NCBI GenBank assembly: GCA_040772065.1
Contig: JAXGYX010000001.1
Span: 2,232,001-2,296,000 of the forward strand
Source: JAXGYX01 sp040772065
GTDB lineage: Bacteria; Bacillota; Clostridia; Saccharofermentanales; Fastidiosipilaceae
Reading direction: 5' to 3'
Length of the DNA stretch: 64,000 nt
The notes beneath the pieces were generated by a model that saw only the letters and a list, made by a program, of their open reading frames with translations, had not been told where the DNA came from and did no database searches. Made by a program: the position numbers and the translations under genes. Position 1 is the first letter of the stretch; every line of letters starts with the position of its first letter. Shown here one piece after another: positions 17,528-28,400 of this stretch.

Positions 17528-19154
17528 GACCACAGCACTATTGAGTACAGTACTCATTTTGACAGGGATTGTTGGAGGTACCGTTGGTTATCCAATCGTA
17601 GCTGCGGCAACCAATGAAATTACATCTGAAGAGGAACTTCAGCACGAAGAAGAAACGCAAACGAATGTAGCGGTGGATGATATTCAAGTCCTTGAAGATG
17701 AGTCCGATGAACTTGATGAGCGTCTGAAAAAGATTGAGAAAGCTCTTGTTTCAGAGCGGGAAGCGAACGAAGAACAGAATCAGCAAATTGAAGAGCTGAA
17801 AAAGCAAATGGAAGAGTTGGCTGAAGAAAACAAGAAGATTCAAGAGGAACTGAAAGTAGCAGAAGAAGCAACAGCCAAGCTCCAAGAACAATTAAAAGAC
17901 CTTGAGAAACGGGTGGAAGCTCTGGAGAAAAAAACTGAAACGTGCTGCAAAATTGAAATAACAATTAATAGTGAAAATGAGAGCTTGAAAAAAATCGAGG
18001 AACTTACAAAGCAACTGGATGAGATTTCAAAGAAAATAGCTGAAAGCAATAAGGCGGCCGAGTCTCAAGATTCTATCAATGAGGAACAAAGGAAAGAGAT
18101 TGAAAAATTACAGGTTGAAAAGGCGGATTTTCAAAAGCAGATAGATGAGCTGAAGAAAACAGCTGAAAACAAAGAAACTTCTAAGGAGCTTGAATCCATT
18201 CAGAAGAAATATGATGAAATGAGCAAGCAGCTGGAAGAACTTAAAAAGCTCATTCAAGAAAAGGATAGTCAAAAAAATACGACTACTTCTGCTTCTGAAA
18301 CGGTAAAAAAAGAGGAAACTAAGTCTACTACGACCTCTCCAGTTAAAGATTCAAGTGGTACAACTGGAACAACATCGGGAAATACAGTAGTTTCTAGCAC
18401 ACCAATTAGAGAATCATCGGCTACAACAACAAGTGATAATACAGCTGAAACAGAAGTTCAAATCAGGTATCCAAACAAGCTAACACCAAAAGAAACAGGA
18501 CAAACTTCAACTACAGGAGTCGCAACATCACAAACAGCAGATAATTATTACGGTGCTTCAAATCAAAATAGCCAAGTGGCAGTGAAGACCGAAAAGTCTG
18601 GTACAGGTGGTGCAAATGCCAGTGTGACTGAGAATGTCGATAATGCGAATGGCGAATATCCAGTTCATCACGGAGATGAATCCAGTGAGCTTTATAGTGC
18701 GGATGCAAGACAATTTGTAACCTTCCAAACCAAATCGGGAAAGAATTTTTATCTCATCATCAACCATGATGAGGAATCGGAGAATGTCTTACTTCTTACC
18801 GAGGTTTCTGAAGCCGATTTAATGCATATGGTGGAAGAAGAGGTTCAAGAACCTGTAAAAGAAGTGGTTAAAGAAGAACCAGAGCCAGTTGAGATCGAAG
18901 AAGAGCCAGTTCAAGAAGTGGAAGAAAAGAGCAACTTTGGAACTTACTTAATTTTGATTTTGGTTATCGGTGGTGTCATAGCAGGTGGATACTACCTGAA
19001 AGTTGTAAAAGGCAAAGAAAAGGAGGAACTGAAAAAACTTGAAGAACCTGATGATTATGTATCTGAAGCAAGCGATGAGGACACAGATGAAGAATATGAG
19101 TCAGAGGAAGTAGAAGAAACAAATGACGAAGATGATGAGAACATCATTCTTTAA
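17505..19154 (+). CDS. DUF4366-like surface protein with coiled coil and C-terminal anchor
   Basis: A 549-residue exported protein. A signal peptide occupies residues 1-35 (TTALLSTVLILTGIVGGTVG). Residues ~55-260 form a long coiled coil rich in E, K and L, followed by a Ser/Thr-rich linker (~265-400) and a DUF4366-like globular part (FVTFQTKSGKNFYLIINHDE, ~405-440). A membrane segment lies near 478-500 (YLILILVIGGVIAGGYYL), then a very acidic cytoplasmic tail. It is probably a surface component of the mating apparatus. The start at 17505 has AAGGAGAAAAG upstream, inside the preceding gene. Confidence 0.82.
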   Translation: MKKTWKAKTTALLSTVLILTGIVGGTVGYPIVAAATNEITSEEELQHEEETQTNVAVDDIQVLEDESDELDERLKKIEKALVSEREANEEQNQQIEELKKQMEELAEENKKIQEELKVAEEATAKLQEQLKDLEKRVEALEKKTETCCKIEITINSENESLKKIEELTKQLDEISKKIAESNKAAESQDSINEEQRKEIEKLQVEKADFQKQIDELKKTAENKETSKELESIQKKYDEMSKQLEELKKLIQEKDSQKNTTTSASETVKKEETKSTTTSPVKDSSGTTGTTSGNTVVSSTPIRESSATTTSDNTAETEVQIRYPNKLTPKETGQTSTTGVATSQTADNYYGASNQNSQVAVKTEKSGTGGANASVTENVDNANGEYPVHHGDESSELYSADARQFVTFQTKSGKNFYLIINHDEESENVLLLTEVSEADLMHMVEEEVQEPVKEVVKEEPEPVEIEEEPVQEVEEKSNFGTYLILILVIGGVIAGGYYLKVVKGKEKEELKKLEEPDDYVSEASDEDTDEEYESEEVEETNDEDDENIIL

Positions 19155-19175
19155 TCGCTAAAAATTAAAGAGGAA

Positions 19176-19210
19176 CAAGGGGCAGTCGGAAATGGCTGCT
19201 CTTTGTATTT
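19176..19210 (+). terminator. Intercistronic hairpin before topB
   Basis: CAAGGGGCAGTC (19176-19187) pairs with GGCTGCTCTTTG (19194-19205) through 12 pairs including wobbles, followed by TATTTTA. It lies 20 bases before the topB start. The modest T-run suggests partial termination or attenuation. Confidence 0.55.
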
Positions 19211-19224
19211 TACAAGGAGGAACA

Positions 19225-20940
19225 ATGAAATTAATAATTGCAGAAAAACCAAGCGTAGCTTTATCTATTGCAAAAGTTGTTGGAGCGAGGAGTAGAAAAG
19301 ATGGATATGCCCAAGGAAATGGCTACATGGTGAGTTGGTGTGTCGGTCATCTGATTCAAATGGCAAGTCCAGATAAATATGATGAGAAGTATGCTAAATG
19401 GAATTTAAATGATCTGCCAATCTTACCGAAAGAGTTTAAATACGAGGTTTCTAAGAATACGAAAAAGCAATATGGAGTGCTTAAGAAACTACTTCACCTA
19501 AAAGAGGTCGATACAGTTATCAATGCCTGTGATGCTGGTCGTGAAGGTGAACTGATATTTCGCTTAGTCTATGAAGAAGCCAAATGTAAGAAACCTATCA
19601 AAAGGCTTTGGATTTCGTCTATGGAAGATGAATCAATCAGAAAAGGGATTGAGAGTCTTGCTAGTGGCAAAGATTTTGAGAATTTATTTGAAAGTGCGAA
19701 GTCTAGAGCCATCGCTGATTGGCTGGTTGGAATGAACCTTAGTAGGCTTTACTCCTGCCTTTATAATCAAAACTACTCAGTAGGTCGAGTACAGACACCA
19801 ACACTTTCAATGATTGTGAAAAGAGATAGTGAGATTACAGGTTTTATCAAAGAACCATACTATGTGGTTGAGATTGTGACAGATGATTTCTCGCTATCTA
19901 CAGAACGCATTGATTCAAAAGAAATTGCCGATCAGCTCTCAAATCTAGTTCCAGAAGAACTTATCGTTACTGAGGTCATAAATAAAGAGAAGATAACAAA
20001 ACCTGAACCGTTATTTGATTTAACTGCTTTACAAAGGGCAGCGAACAGATATTTTGGGTTTAGTGCAAAACAAACCCTTGATTACCTTCAAAGCCTCTAT
20101 GAAAAGAAACTAGTGACTTACCCAAGAACAGACAGTCGCTATCTAACCGAAGACATGAAACAAACAGTCTGTGAGATGTTAGATACCGTAGGCGAAGGCT
20201 TTGAAAGGGATGCTAAAAATATAGATTCTATCTTCAAAAATGAAAAAGTAAGTGACCATCACGCTATTTTGCCAACACTTGCAGCAATGAAGAACGGTCC
20301 TGGTACCCTTCCCTCTTCTGAGCAGAAAATCTATGACCTGATACAAGCCAAACTCTTGATGTGTGCGAGTTCAAATCTGATTGAAAGCACAACAAAAGTG
20401 ATAGTGGAGTTTGATGGAGTTACATTCTCAGCAAGCGGAAAAACTGTTCTTGAAGAAGGCTTTTTTGGGTTCGTGAAACCTTTTTTGAATAACAAAAAGA
20501 ATGAAACAATTTTGCCTAAACTAAGTGAAGGAGATGTTCTTTCCATCAAAGGAAGCATTGTTAGGCAAAAATTTACTCAACCACCAAAGTATTTCACAGA
20601 AGAAACACTTCTAAAGGCAATGGAGCTTGCAGGGGCAGAGGATATCGAAAAAGGAATTGAGGTGGAACGTAAAGGTCTTGGAACACCGGCAACAAGAGCA
20701 GGTGTTATTGAGAATTTAATTTATAAAGGCTTCATCGAAAGGGATAAGAAAAATCTTCTTGCAACACATAAGGGAATGAGCTTAATTACGATTGTATCTG
20801 AAGAATTTCGTTCTCCGAAAAAAACAGCTGAATGGGAGATGAAGCTCTCAAAGATTGCAGATGGGAAAGAGAGTTCAAAAGATTTTCTAAAGGATATTGA
20901 AAGAGATATTTCAAACCTGGTAAATCACTACCAGAAATAA
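19225..20940 (+). CDS. topB: DNA topoisomerase III (TopB)
   Basis: A 571-residue type IA topoisomerase that relaxes or decatenates DNA by cutting one strand. The N-terminal TOPRIM domain shows IIAEKPSVALSIAKVVG and NACDAGREGELIFR. The active-site tyrosine lies in LVTYPRTDSRY (~298). The C-terminal zinc fingers of chromosomal TopA are absent, as usual for plasmid and ICE TopB. The ATG at 19225 follows AAGGAGGA by 4 bases; an upstream ATG at 19192 lies in the hairpin and has no site. It probably helps replicate or process the circular ICE and pairs functionally with the giant helicase protein downstream. Confidence 0.93.
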   Translation: MKLIIAEKPSVALSIAKVVGARSRKDGYAQGNGYMVSWCVGHLIQMASPDKYDEKYAKWNLNDLPILPKEFKYEVSKNTKKQYGVLKKLLHLKEVDTVINACDAGREGELIFRLVYEEAKCKKPIKRLWISSMEDESIRKGIESLASGKDFENLFESAKSRAIADWLVGMNLSRLYSCLYNQNYSVGRVQTPTLSMIVKRDSEITGFIKEPYYVVEIVTDDFSLSTERIDSKEIADQLSNLVPEELIVTEVINKEKITKPEPLFDLTALQRAANRYFGFSAKQTLDYLQSLYEKKLVTYPRTDSRYLTEDMKQTVCEMLDTVGEGFERDAKNIDSIFKNEKVSDHHAILPTLAAMKNGPGTLPSSEQKIYDLIQAKLLMCASSNLIESTTKVIVEFDGVTFSASGKTVLEEGFFGFVKPFLNNKKNETILPKLSEGDVLSIKGSIVRQKFTQPPKYFTEETLLKAMELAGAEDIEKGIEVERKGLGTPATRAGVIENLIYKGFIERDKKNLLATHKGMSLITIVSEEFRSPKKTAEWEMKLSKIADGKESSKDFLKDIERDISNLVNHYQK

Positions 20941-20958
20941 CTGAACAAAAGAGATTTT

Positions 20959-20997
20959 GGAGGGATGAGTAGAAAAAACTTGTCCCTCTTTTTTTAT
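20959..20997 (+). terminator. Terminator between topB and the C5 methyltransferase gene
   Basis: GAGGGA (20960-20965) pairs with TCCCTC (20983-20988), followed by about seven T residues. It lies 10-15 bases before the methyltransferase ribosome-binding site, the same hairpin-then-RBS arrangement seen at 5.3, 10.0 and 19.2 kb. Confidence 0.65.
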
Positions 20998-21006
20998 TTG
21001 AAGGGG

Positions 21007-21993
21007 GTGAAAGCAATCGAACAAATAACAGTATTAGAACTCTTTGGAGGGATTGGAGCAATTAGAAAAGCACTCATCAATCAGGAAATACCATATAAGG
21101 TCATTGACTATATCGAGAACGATAAAAATTGTGTGAAAAGCTATAACCAGCTCTATGGAGAAGATTATAAACCCCAGTCAGTAACGGATTATCATCCGCC
21201 AGATGAGAAGATAGATATTCTTATGCATGGTAGTCCGTGTCAAGATTTTAGTCGAATAGGCATGAAGCAAGGTGGTGAGGTTGGCAGTGGTACTCGAAGC
21301 AGTCTTCTGTTTGAAACAATACGAATCCTCAAAGAGATGAAAGAAAAACCCAAATGGGTCATATGGGAAAATGTAAAGGGAGTCCTTGATCGAAATATGC
21401 GGGATTCCTTTTTTTATTATCTGAAAGAGCTTGAGGAACTCGGTTATCAAAATAAATTTGAGATTTTAAATGCTATAGACTTTGGTATAGCTCAAAAACG
21501 AGAACGAATCTTTGTCGTGAGTAGTTTAAAAGACAATATGTTTCAATTTGAGAATCTTGAAAAATGGCAAGCTCCCAGTATCAAGGAAATCCTAGAAACG
21601 GATGTTTCAGAGAAGTACCTCGTGCATCAGCCTTCCATGCTAAAGCTCATGGATACCAATAATGACTACCGAAGAGACTTCAAGGCACGAGTTCAAATTA
21701 TTGGAGACTTTGCTTATACGATTAGTACCAAGCAAATGAGAATTCCAAATGCTGGGCTAGTCGATTTAGAAAATGGTAAGTATCGCTATTTGACCGAGAA
21801 AGAGTGTTTTTTGCTTATGGGGTTTAACGATGAGGATTTCAAGAGATTAAGAAAAATCTATCCAGAAAAAGAAAAAACAACATCAAGCATTTTATACAAG
21901 CAAGCAGGTAACAGCATCGTTGTGCCTGTTCTTGAAAGCATTTTAAAAGAAATTATAAAAGGAGAAGAAAATGAAGGCACTAAACAAGATTAG
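21007..21993 (+). CDS. DNA (cytosine-5) methyltransferase
   Basis: A C5 cytosine methyltransferase with the family motifs in order: TVLELFGGIGAIRKA (AdoMet binding), HGSPCQDFSRIG with the catalytic Cys, WVIWENVKGV, an AQKRERIFVV segment and the C-terminal QAGNSIVVPVLE. No cognate nuclease gene is adjacent, so it is probably an orphan methylase that marks the ICE against host restriction. The start is uncertain: GTG at 21007 is possible, AAGGGGG lies just upstream, and an in-frame ATG at 20965 lies inside the terminator hairpin. The gene overlaps the next one by 23 bases. Confidence 0.88.
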   Translation: MKAIEQITVLELFGGIGAIRKALINQEIPYKVIDYIENDKNCVKSYNQLYGEDYKPQSVTDYHPPDEKIDILMHGSPCQDFSRIGMKQGGEVGSGTRSSLLFETIRILKEMKEKPKWVIWENVKGVLDRNMRDSFFYYLKELEELGYQNKFEILNAIDFGIAQKRERIFVVSSLKDNMFQFENLEKWQAPSIKEILETDVSEKYLVHQPSMLKLMDTNNDYRRDFKARVQIIGDFAYTISTKQMRIPNAGLVDLENGKYRYLTEKECFLLMGFNDEDFKRLRKIYPEKEKTTSSILYKQAGNSIVVPVLESILKEIIKGEENEGTKQD

Positions 21994-22393
21994 CATTTTA
22001 GATTGTGATGAAGCACAACACGAAAAACATATGAAGGAAATAGAAAACATCTTTGAAAAAATCTATTCCATCAAGAACTATGACTGTCTATATACCGTTG
22101 AATATGTAGATGAGTATCACAGGGATCATCGAGAGAAATATATTACGAATGATGATTTGCAGAGCTTAAACGATATCTTAGAAAGTACAGACTTCAAAAA
22201 TGGTATGGATGTATATGTTAATGAAAAAAGTTTGGTGTTTCTAGTTCATGGTCAAGGCTACACAAGACTTGGAGAATATCATTTAGTTGAGACGAAAGTA
22301 ACAGTGCAAGCTTTTGACAACTATGGTTATGAAGTTGACTTGGGAAGGTTCTTTCAAGACAAGAAAAAGGATAGAAATGAACCAAATCTATAA
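21971..22393 (+). CDS. Unknown 140-residue protein
   Basis: I do not recognise this family. The protein is mixed alpha/beta and acidic, with MKALNKISILDCDEAQHEKH at the start and repeated YVDEYHRDHREKY-type charged segments. It starts inside the methyltransferase gene (23-base overlap) after AAAAGGAGAAG and ends 20 bases before the giant gene, so it is part of the same operon. An accessory role to the methylase or helicase is only positional inference. Confidence 0.6.
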   Translation: MKALNKISILDCDEAQHEKHMKEIENIFEKIYSIKNYDCLYTVEYVDEYHRDHREKYITNDDLQSLNDILESTDFKNGMDVYVNEKSLVFLVHGQGYTRLGEYHLVETKVTVQAFDNYGYEVDLGRFFQDKKKDRNEPNL

Positions 22394-22413
22394 AACAACA
22401 GAAGGAGGAAAAC

Positions 22414-25400
22414 ATGAGGATTAATGATTTTCAGCATCAGATAGAACTCATCAAGCAAGAGGTATTGAACGATGATAGGAATTATGTTCAGCTTTTGCAA
22501 ACGATGGGTAATAACTGGCGATATGACTTTATCAACCAGTTAAGCATATACGACAAAAATCCAGGAGCAACAGCTTGTGCCAAGTTTGATTTCTGGAGAC
22601 AAAATTTGAACCGAACGGTAATGATGGGGCAAAAAGGGATTCCAATCATTGAAGATTATGGGTACTACCAGAAGGTAGACCATATTTTTGATGTAGAACA
22701 AACCATATCAAAGAATAAAGAGGTCAACGAAGTCCGTATATGGAAATTTAAAGAAGAGGATCAAGAGATCATTTCTAATATGATTTTAATGGAAGGTCAA
22801 GAAGTGACGGGAGATTTACGAGGAGACTTCAATACGCTCATCAGGTTAAAAAGTGAAAATATATTTAGCTCTTTGATGAATGACCTTAGAATTCAGGAAG
22901 AAGACCAAGGTGCATTTAGAAAGTTTCTAGAACAATCAGCACTTGTAAGTTTTTCGACAAGGTTAGGTATATCAGTTGAGGTTGATTCTATAGCCTTTCA
23001 AAAGGGATTAGAAAGACTAGATGGAATCTCGCTTATGCAAGTGGGTGACGAACTTACAAGACTTAATAAAGAAATTTTGGAAGAACTCATTACAAAAAGT
23101 AATGAGAAAATGAAAAATAGGCTGCTGACAAATGTAAGGGCTGCCGAATATAATAAAAGTAACGATAAAGAAGGAGGATTAGATAATGTATTTCGAAGAG
23201 ATACCAATGATAGACTTAACGAGGACGGACGAGTTCTCAGATCTGGCAACAACGCAGGAGATAGCCGAGAGAATCAAGGGGAAAACACTGAATCAGCTAG
23301 AAGAGAACAAGGACTTCATAGAGAGATATCCCAATCCGATATACGCAGCGATGAGGCTAGAGTTTCTAGCAGAGAGCGAGAATCAGGAACAGTGGGAACT
23401 TCTGACAGACCTATATTACGAGAAGAAATTAGTGCCACATCTCATGGAAACACAGGAAAGAGCCATTCGAATGATGAGGGTCGAGAAACCGAGAATGATG
23501 GAAGCTTGGGGCTTGAGGGAGGAGATGAAGACCGAAAAGCCACAGGAATACGAGGGGCAAATGAACAATCTGATTTCGAGCTTGAAGGAGATCATCATCA
23601 AGGAAGTAGTCGAAGCTTAGAAAATCAAGAAGGAAACGAAGGTGAGGAAGTCGAACAATCGGCTTCTTTTTCTTTTTATTCAAAAGATAATCCCGATGAA
23701 CTGATGCCAAATGAGATTCTAGATAATATTCCAAAACTTTACGGACAAGAAGATACACCGCTTTTAGATCAAGTAGTTCATGCAGCCTATGTTATTCCAC
23801 TAAGAAGTAATTGGACATGGTATTTGACTGAATATGACGAAGCGTCTGGTGATGCCTTTGGCTTGGTTGCTGGTATTGAACCTGAGCTTGGATATTTCAA
23901 TTTGAATGAATTAAAGAGCCTTGGAGCTCAAAGGCTTATCCTAGAAGACTTTCCCAAAACTTATCGTGAGCTTTTAGATACAGAGCTTTCTAAACAACTA
24001 ACGAGCGATGAGCTGATAAGCGTATTTGGCTCAGAAGTATTTTCAAACAATTTAGAAGCAGAAAGTATTGAAGAAAAAGTTGCTGTAAAAGTTGGGAATG
24101 AGTTTGTTCTAGTTTCTTCTTATGATATTTCACATATCAAAATTGAAAAAACAAATAGTGAAATTCAAATGGACGAAACAACCTATCCCCTTTATAGAGG
24201 AGTGACCTTTGAAGAAAGTCAAAAAGTAGATGAACTTATAGATAGCGGACTCTTTACCTCATATACCATTAATGATTTTATGGTGAAAGATACCCAGTTA
24301 CCAAAGTTGTCATATGAAGAAACAGATGAGGGTTTAGATGTCTTTTACTCAAATAGAAATGCAGAAGATGGAAAGCTCGTTGCTCAAATCGATGGAGAAA
24401 GCAGCTCATATAACTGGATAGATGAGTCCTTTGCTAGAAAAGACATTTATCAAGAGGTTTCAAAAGAGTGGTGGAATAATTTTCGGCCGAAATTCTGGCA
24501 AAAACAGGATGAGAAACTTGCTGAGTATGACCTGGGATTTTACTCGATGGGCAATGGCTATGTGGTAGGCAATAAACTTGAAGAAGATCGAGGGACTGGA
24601 GACTATAAAAAGCTTGCCTTAATTGAAGCGAACAGAAATATTATCTTCTATGAAGAAAATCTGCCAAGTGAGATTGTTGGTGAAATCAAATTTGTAGCTT
24701 ATACAAGTGATGACAGAATATCTGAAACACAGAGTGATTCCAATGTTTTTATAACTCATGGTCCGATTGATATTAGCAATTTAAATGATGAGCAAAAAGA
24801 ACAAATTAAAAAGGGACTAGAAACTTTATCCTTAGACCAAGTTTTAAGCTATAGCAAAAGTGGGATTCCTTCCTGGCAGATGGAGCAGACTCGTTGGTCG
24901 CTTGAAAAAGGAATATCTATTGAGCAATCAAATGCTTTAGCGGGTTCAAAGCTAGATGTTAGTGACTTTAATATCCTTCGCTCTTATGTAGAAGCGGGCA
25001 TTTCCATTGAACAAATTAATGAGCTAAGCCAAGGCTTTCTGACTACGCTTGAACTCATAGCCAAAGGCAATGAAATGCTTGAGCTTAATAAAACAAATAA
25101 AGAAATTGTTGAGCCAGATAAAACGAATGAGCAAATCGCCCTTGATTTAGAGAACGAAGTGTTGACACCAGATTTAAAGGTTGGACAACTCGTTTATTAT
25201 GACCATGAAGCGTATACAGTAAGGCGAGAAGCTGCTCTTAACCCAATTACAAAGAAGTATGATTTGTGGATTTCACCAGTCGATGAGAAGAACCTAACAG
25301 TTCCCATCGTAAGCTTTGAAAATGAAACAGAACTTTTCGAGAAGATTCAACTTGAAAGGCCAACTTTCTTGATTGGAGATGAAGTTCTCTATAAAGAAAA

Positions 25401-28400
25401 AGCTTGGACAATCACTGGCTTTGATGGGGTGGGAGATCTAAAAACGGTGACAATAAAAGACCATGAAGGATTTCTTGGCGGATTTATTACTGGTTCAGAA
25501 GTTGTTATTTATCGTAAAGAATCAGACCTTGATTCAATTCTAAAACCAATTCATGAAGATGAACTTGTAGCTGATGTTGAAGCAGATATCATTACTCAAA
25601 AACTAGTTGCAAGCAACTATCACATGTCTACTGATGTCTTCCAAGAAGATCTTACACCATCCGAAAGGCTTGAGAACAATAAAAAAGCCCTAGAAACCTT
25701 ATTCATACTTGAAAAAGAAAATCGTAATGCGACACCTGAAGAGCAAGAGATTCTAAGTCGTTATGTTGGCTGGGGAGGACTCGCAGATACCTTTGATGAA
25801 AATAAAGGAGGTCAATGGCAAGGAATTCGAGAATTTTTAAAAGAAAACTTGACTACCAAAGAATATGATAGTGCCAAAGAAAGTACTCTTACAAGTTTCT
25901 ACACTCCCCCACAAGTAATTGAAGAGGTTTATTCAGCTCTATCACAAATGGGATTTAAAACAGGGAATGTCTTAGAGCCTAGTATGGGTGTTGGTGCTTT
26001 TGTCGGTAGCCTTCCTGATTCGATGAAAGATTCAAAAGTATATGGTGTTGAGTTAGATAGTATTAGTGGCCGTATTGCTAGAAAGCTTTATCCAGAAAGT
26101 GATATTCAAATAAAAGGTTTTGAAGAAACAAACTTCTCAAATAACTTCTTTGACATTGCTATCGGTAATGTTCCCTTTGGGGACTTTAAGGTGAATGACA
26201 GAGAATATGATAAAAATAATTTTCTGATTCATGACTACTTCTTTGCCAAGACCTTAGACAAGGTTCGAAATGGTGGTGTGATTGCCTTCATTACTTCCAG
26301 TGGAACACTTGATAAGAAAGATGAGAGTGTTCGAAGGTATCTTGCTGCACGTGCGGAGTTTATTGGAGCGATAAGACTACCAAATACTACCTTTAAAGGG
26401 CAAGCCGGCACAGAAGTAACGAGCGATATCATCTTTCTAAAGAAAAGAGATAGCATTCGGGATCGGGATGAGCCTTGGATTCACCTAGGAAGCGATGAGA
26501 AAGGACTAAACTACAATCAGTATTTTGTGGAAAATCCGGAGATGATTCTAGGTAAAATGACCGAGGAAAGCGGGCCCTTTGGTAACAGGGTTGTTTGTAT
26601 CCCAAATGAAGTAGATTTCAAAGTTCAACTACAGAACGCTGTAGAGAAAATTGCAAGTGAAAACCACTATGAAGAAATTGAACTTGATGTTGATGAAAAA
26701 GTAATGCTTCCAGCAACGGATGATATCAAAAACTTCTCCTATACCATCATTGATAACCAGGTCTATTTTAGAGAAAACTCTATTCTCATTCAAAAAGAAG
26801 TGACAGATAAGAATAAAGAAAAAATTGGAGACTATTTGAAAGTCACAGAGGCTCTAAAAGATGTCATTGAAGCACAGATGCAAGGAACTAGTGATGAGGT
26901 CATTGAAAACAAGCAAGTTGTTCTAAATGAAATCTATGATGCCTTTTCTAAAAAACATGGTTATCTGAATTCCTTATCTAATACTAGAGCCTTAAAAGAA
27001 GATAGCAATTTCCCATTAGTATCCTCAATCGAGGTGCTTGATGATGAGGAAAATTTTAAAGCAAAAGGCGATATATTTAGCAAGAGAACGATTATCAAAG
27101 CACAAAGTATTGACCATGTTGATACATCACTAGAAGCCTTAGTTTTGTCTATCTCCCAAAGAGGACGAGTTGACTTCGACTATATGTCTGAATTGACTGG
27201 TAAGGACAAAGAAACACTTATTCAAGAACTACATGGCGAAATCTATCTAGATATTCAAGAGTTCGATCAGTTTGGCAATAATAAACCTTTCCAGAATGTG
27301 CTGGATGATGCGGAGTATCGTTTTAACTATGTGACAGCAGATGAGTACTTGAGCGGAAATATTCGTGAAAAGCTCGGTGTCATCAAAGAGTATGAATCCC
27401 ATGTTTCTAAGCTTTTATCGAAGCGTTCTTACTTCCAAGGGGGAGAACGATTTGAGATTGATGAAAAAGAAGCACAAGTACTGGAAAAAGAATATATGGC
27501 ACTTCAACATCAACATCAAAAACTTGAAGAAGTGATGCCTGAGAGGCTCACTGCTTCAGATATCAATGTGCGTTTAGGAGCAACATGGATTCCAAGCAAA
27601 GATGTAGAGCATTTCATGTTCGAGATATTAAAAACACCTGGATATAATCGCTGGGATATCAAGGTGAAGTTTTCGCCAATGACCAGTGAGTGGAATGTTG
27701 AAGGTAAAAGCGTTGATCGAGGCAATGACCTTGCCGAATTAACCTTTGGTACAAGCCGAGTGAATGCTTACAAGCTCATAGAAGATGCACTGAACCTAAA
27801 GGAAACGAAAGTCTTTGACCAAGTTATCAATCCTGATGGTTCAAAAAGTTCCGTACTCAATAAAAAAGAAACATTACTGGCTGGGCAGAAGCAAGAACTT
27901 CTCAAAGAAGAATTTAAAAACTGGATCTTTCAAGAACCAGATAGGCGTAATCGCTTAGAGAATATGTATAATGAGCGGTTCAACTCCATTCGCAATCGCG
28001 AGTATGACGGAAGCAATCTATCCTTTGAAGGAATGAATACAAAAATAGATTTAAGAGAACACCAACGTAATGCCATTGCCAGAAGTCTTTATGGTGGCAA
28101 CACCTTACTTGCTCATGTTGTAGGAGCTGGTAAGACCTATGAGATGGTGGCGAGTGCGATGGAGAGTAAAAGGCTTGGAATGTGTAGCAAGTCTTTATTT
28201 GTAGTGCCAAATCATCTAACTTCGCAAATTGGGCGTGAGTTTATGCAGCTCTATCCTGGAGCAAATATCATGGTGGCCGACAAAAAGGACTTTGAACCAA
28301 AGAAAAGAAAAAGACTGATCGGCCGCATTGCAACAGGTGAGTATGATGCAGTTATTATTGGTCATTCACAATTCGAAAAGATTCCCATGAGTAAGGAATA

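Noticed and set aside
20965..21006. N-terminal extension of the C5 methyltransferase from the ATG at 20965
   Set aside because: The ATG lies inside the terminator stem with no usable spacing to a ribosome-binding site; kept only as an alternative.
22998..23252. Leftward frame opposite the giant gene linker
   Set aside because: Leucine/serine-rich antisense shadow of a repetitive polar region, with no start site.
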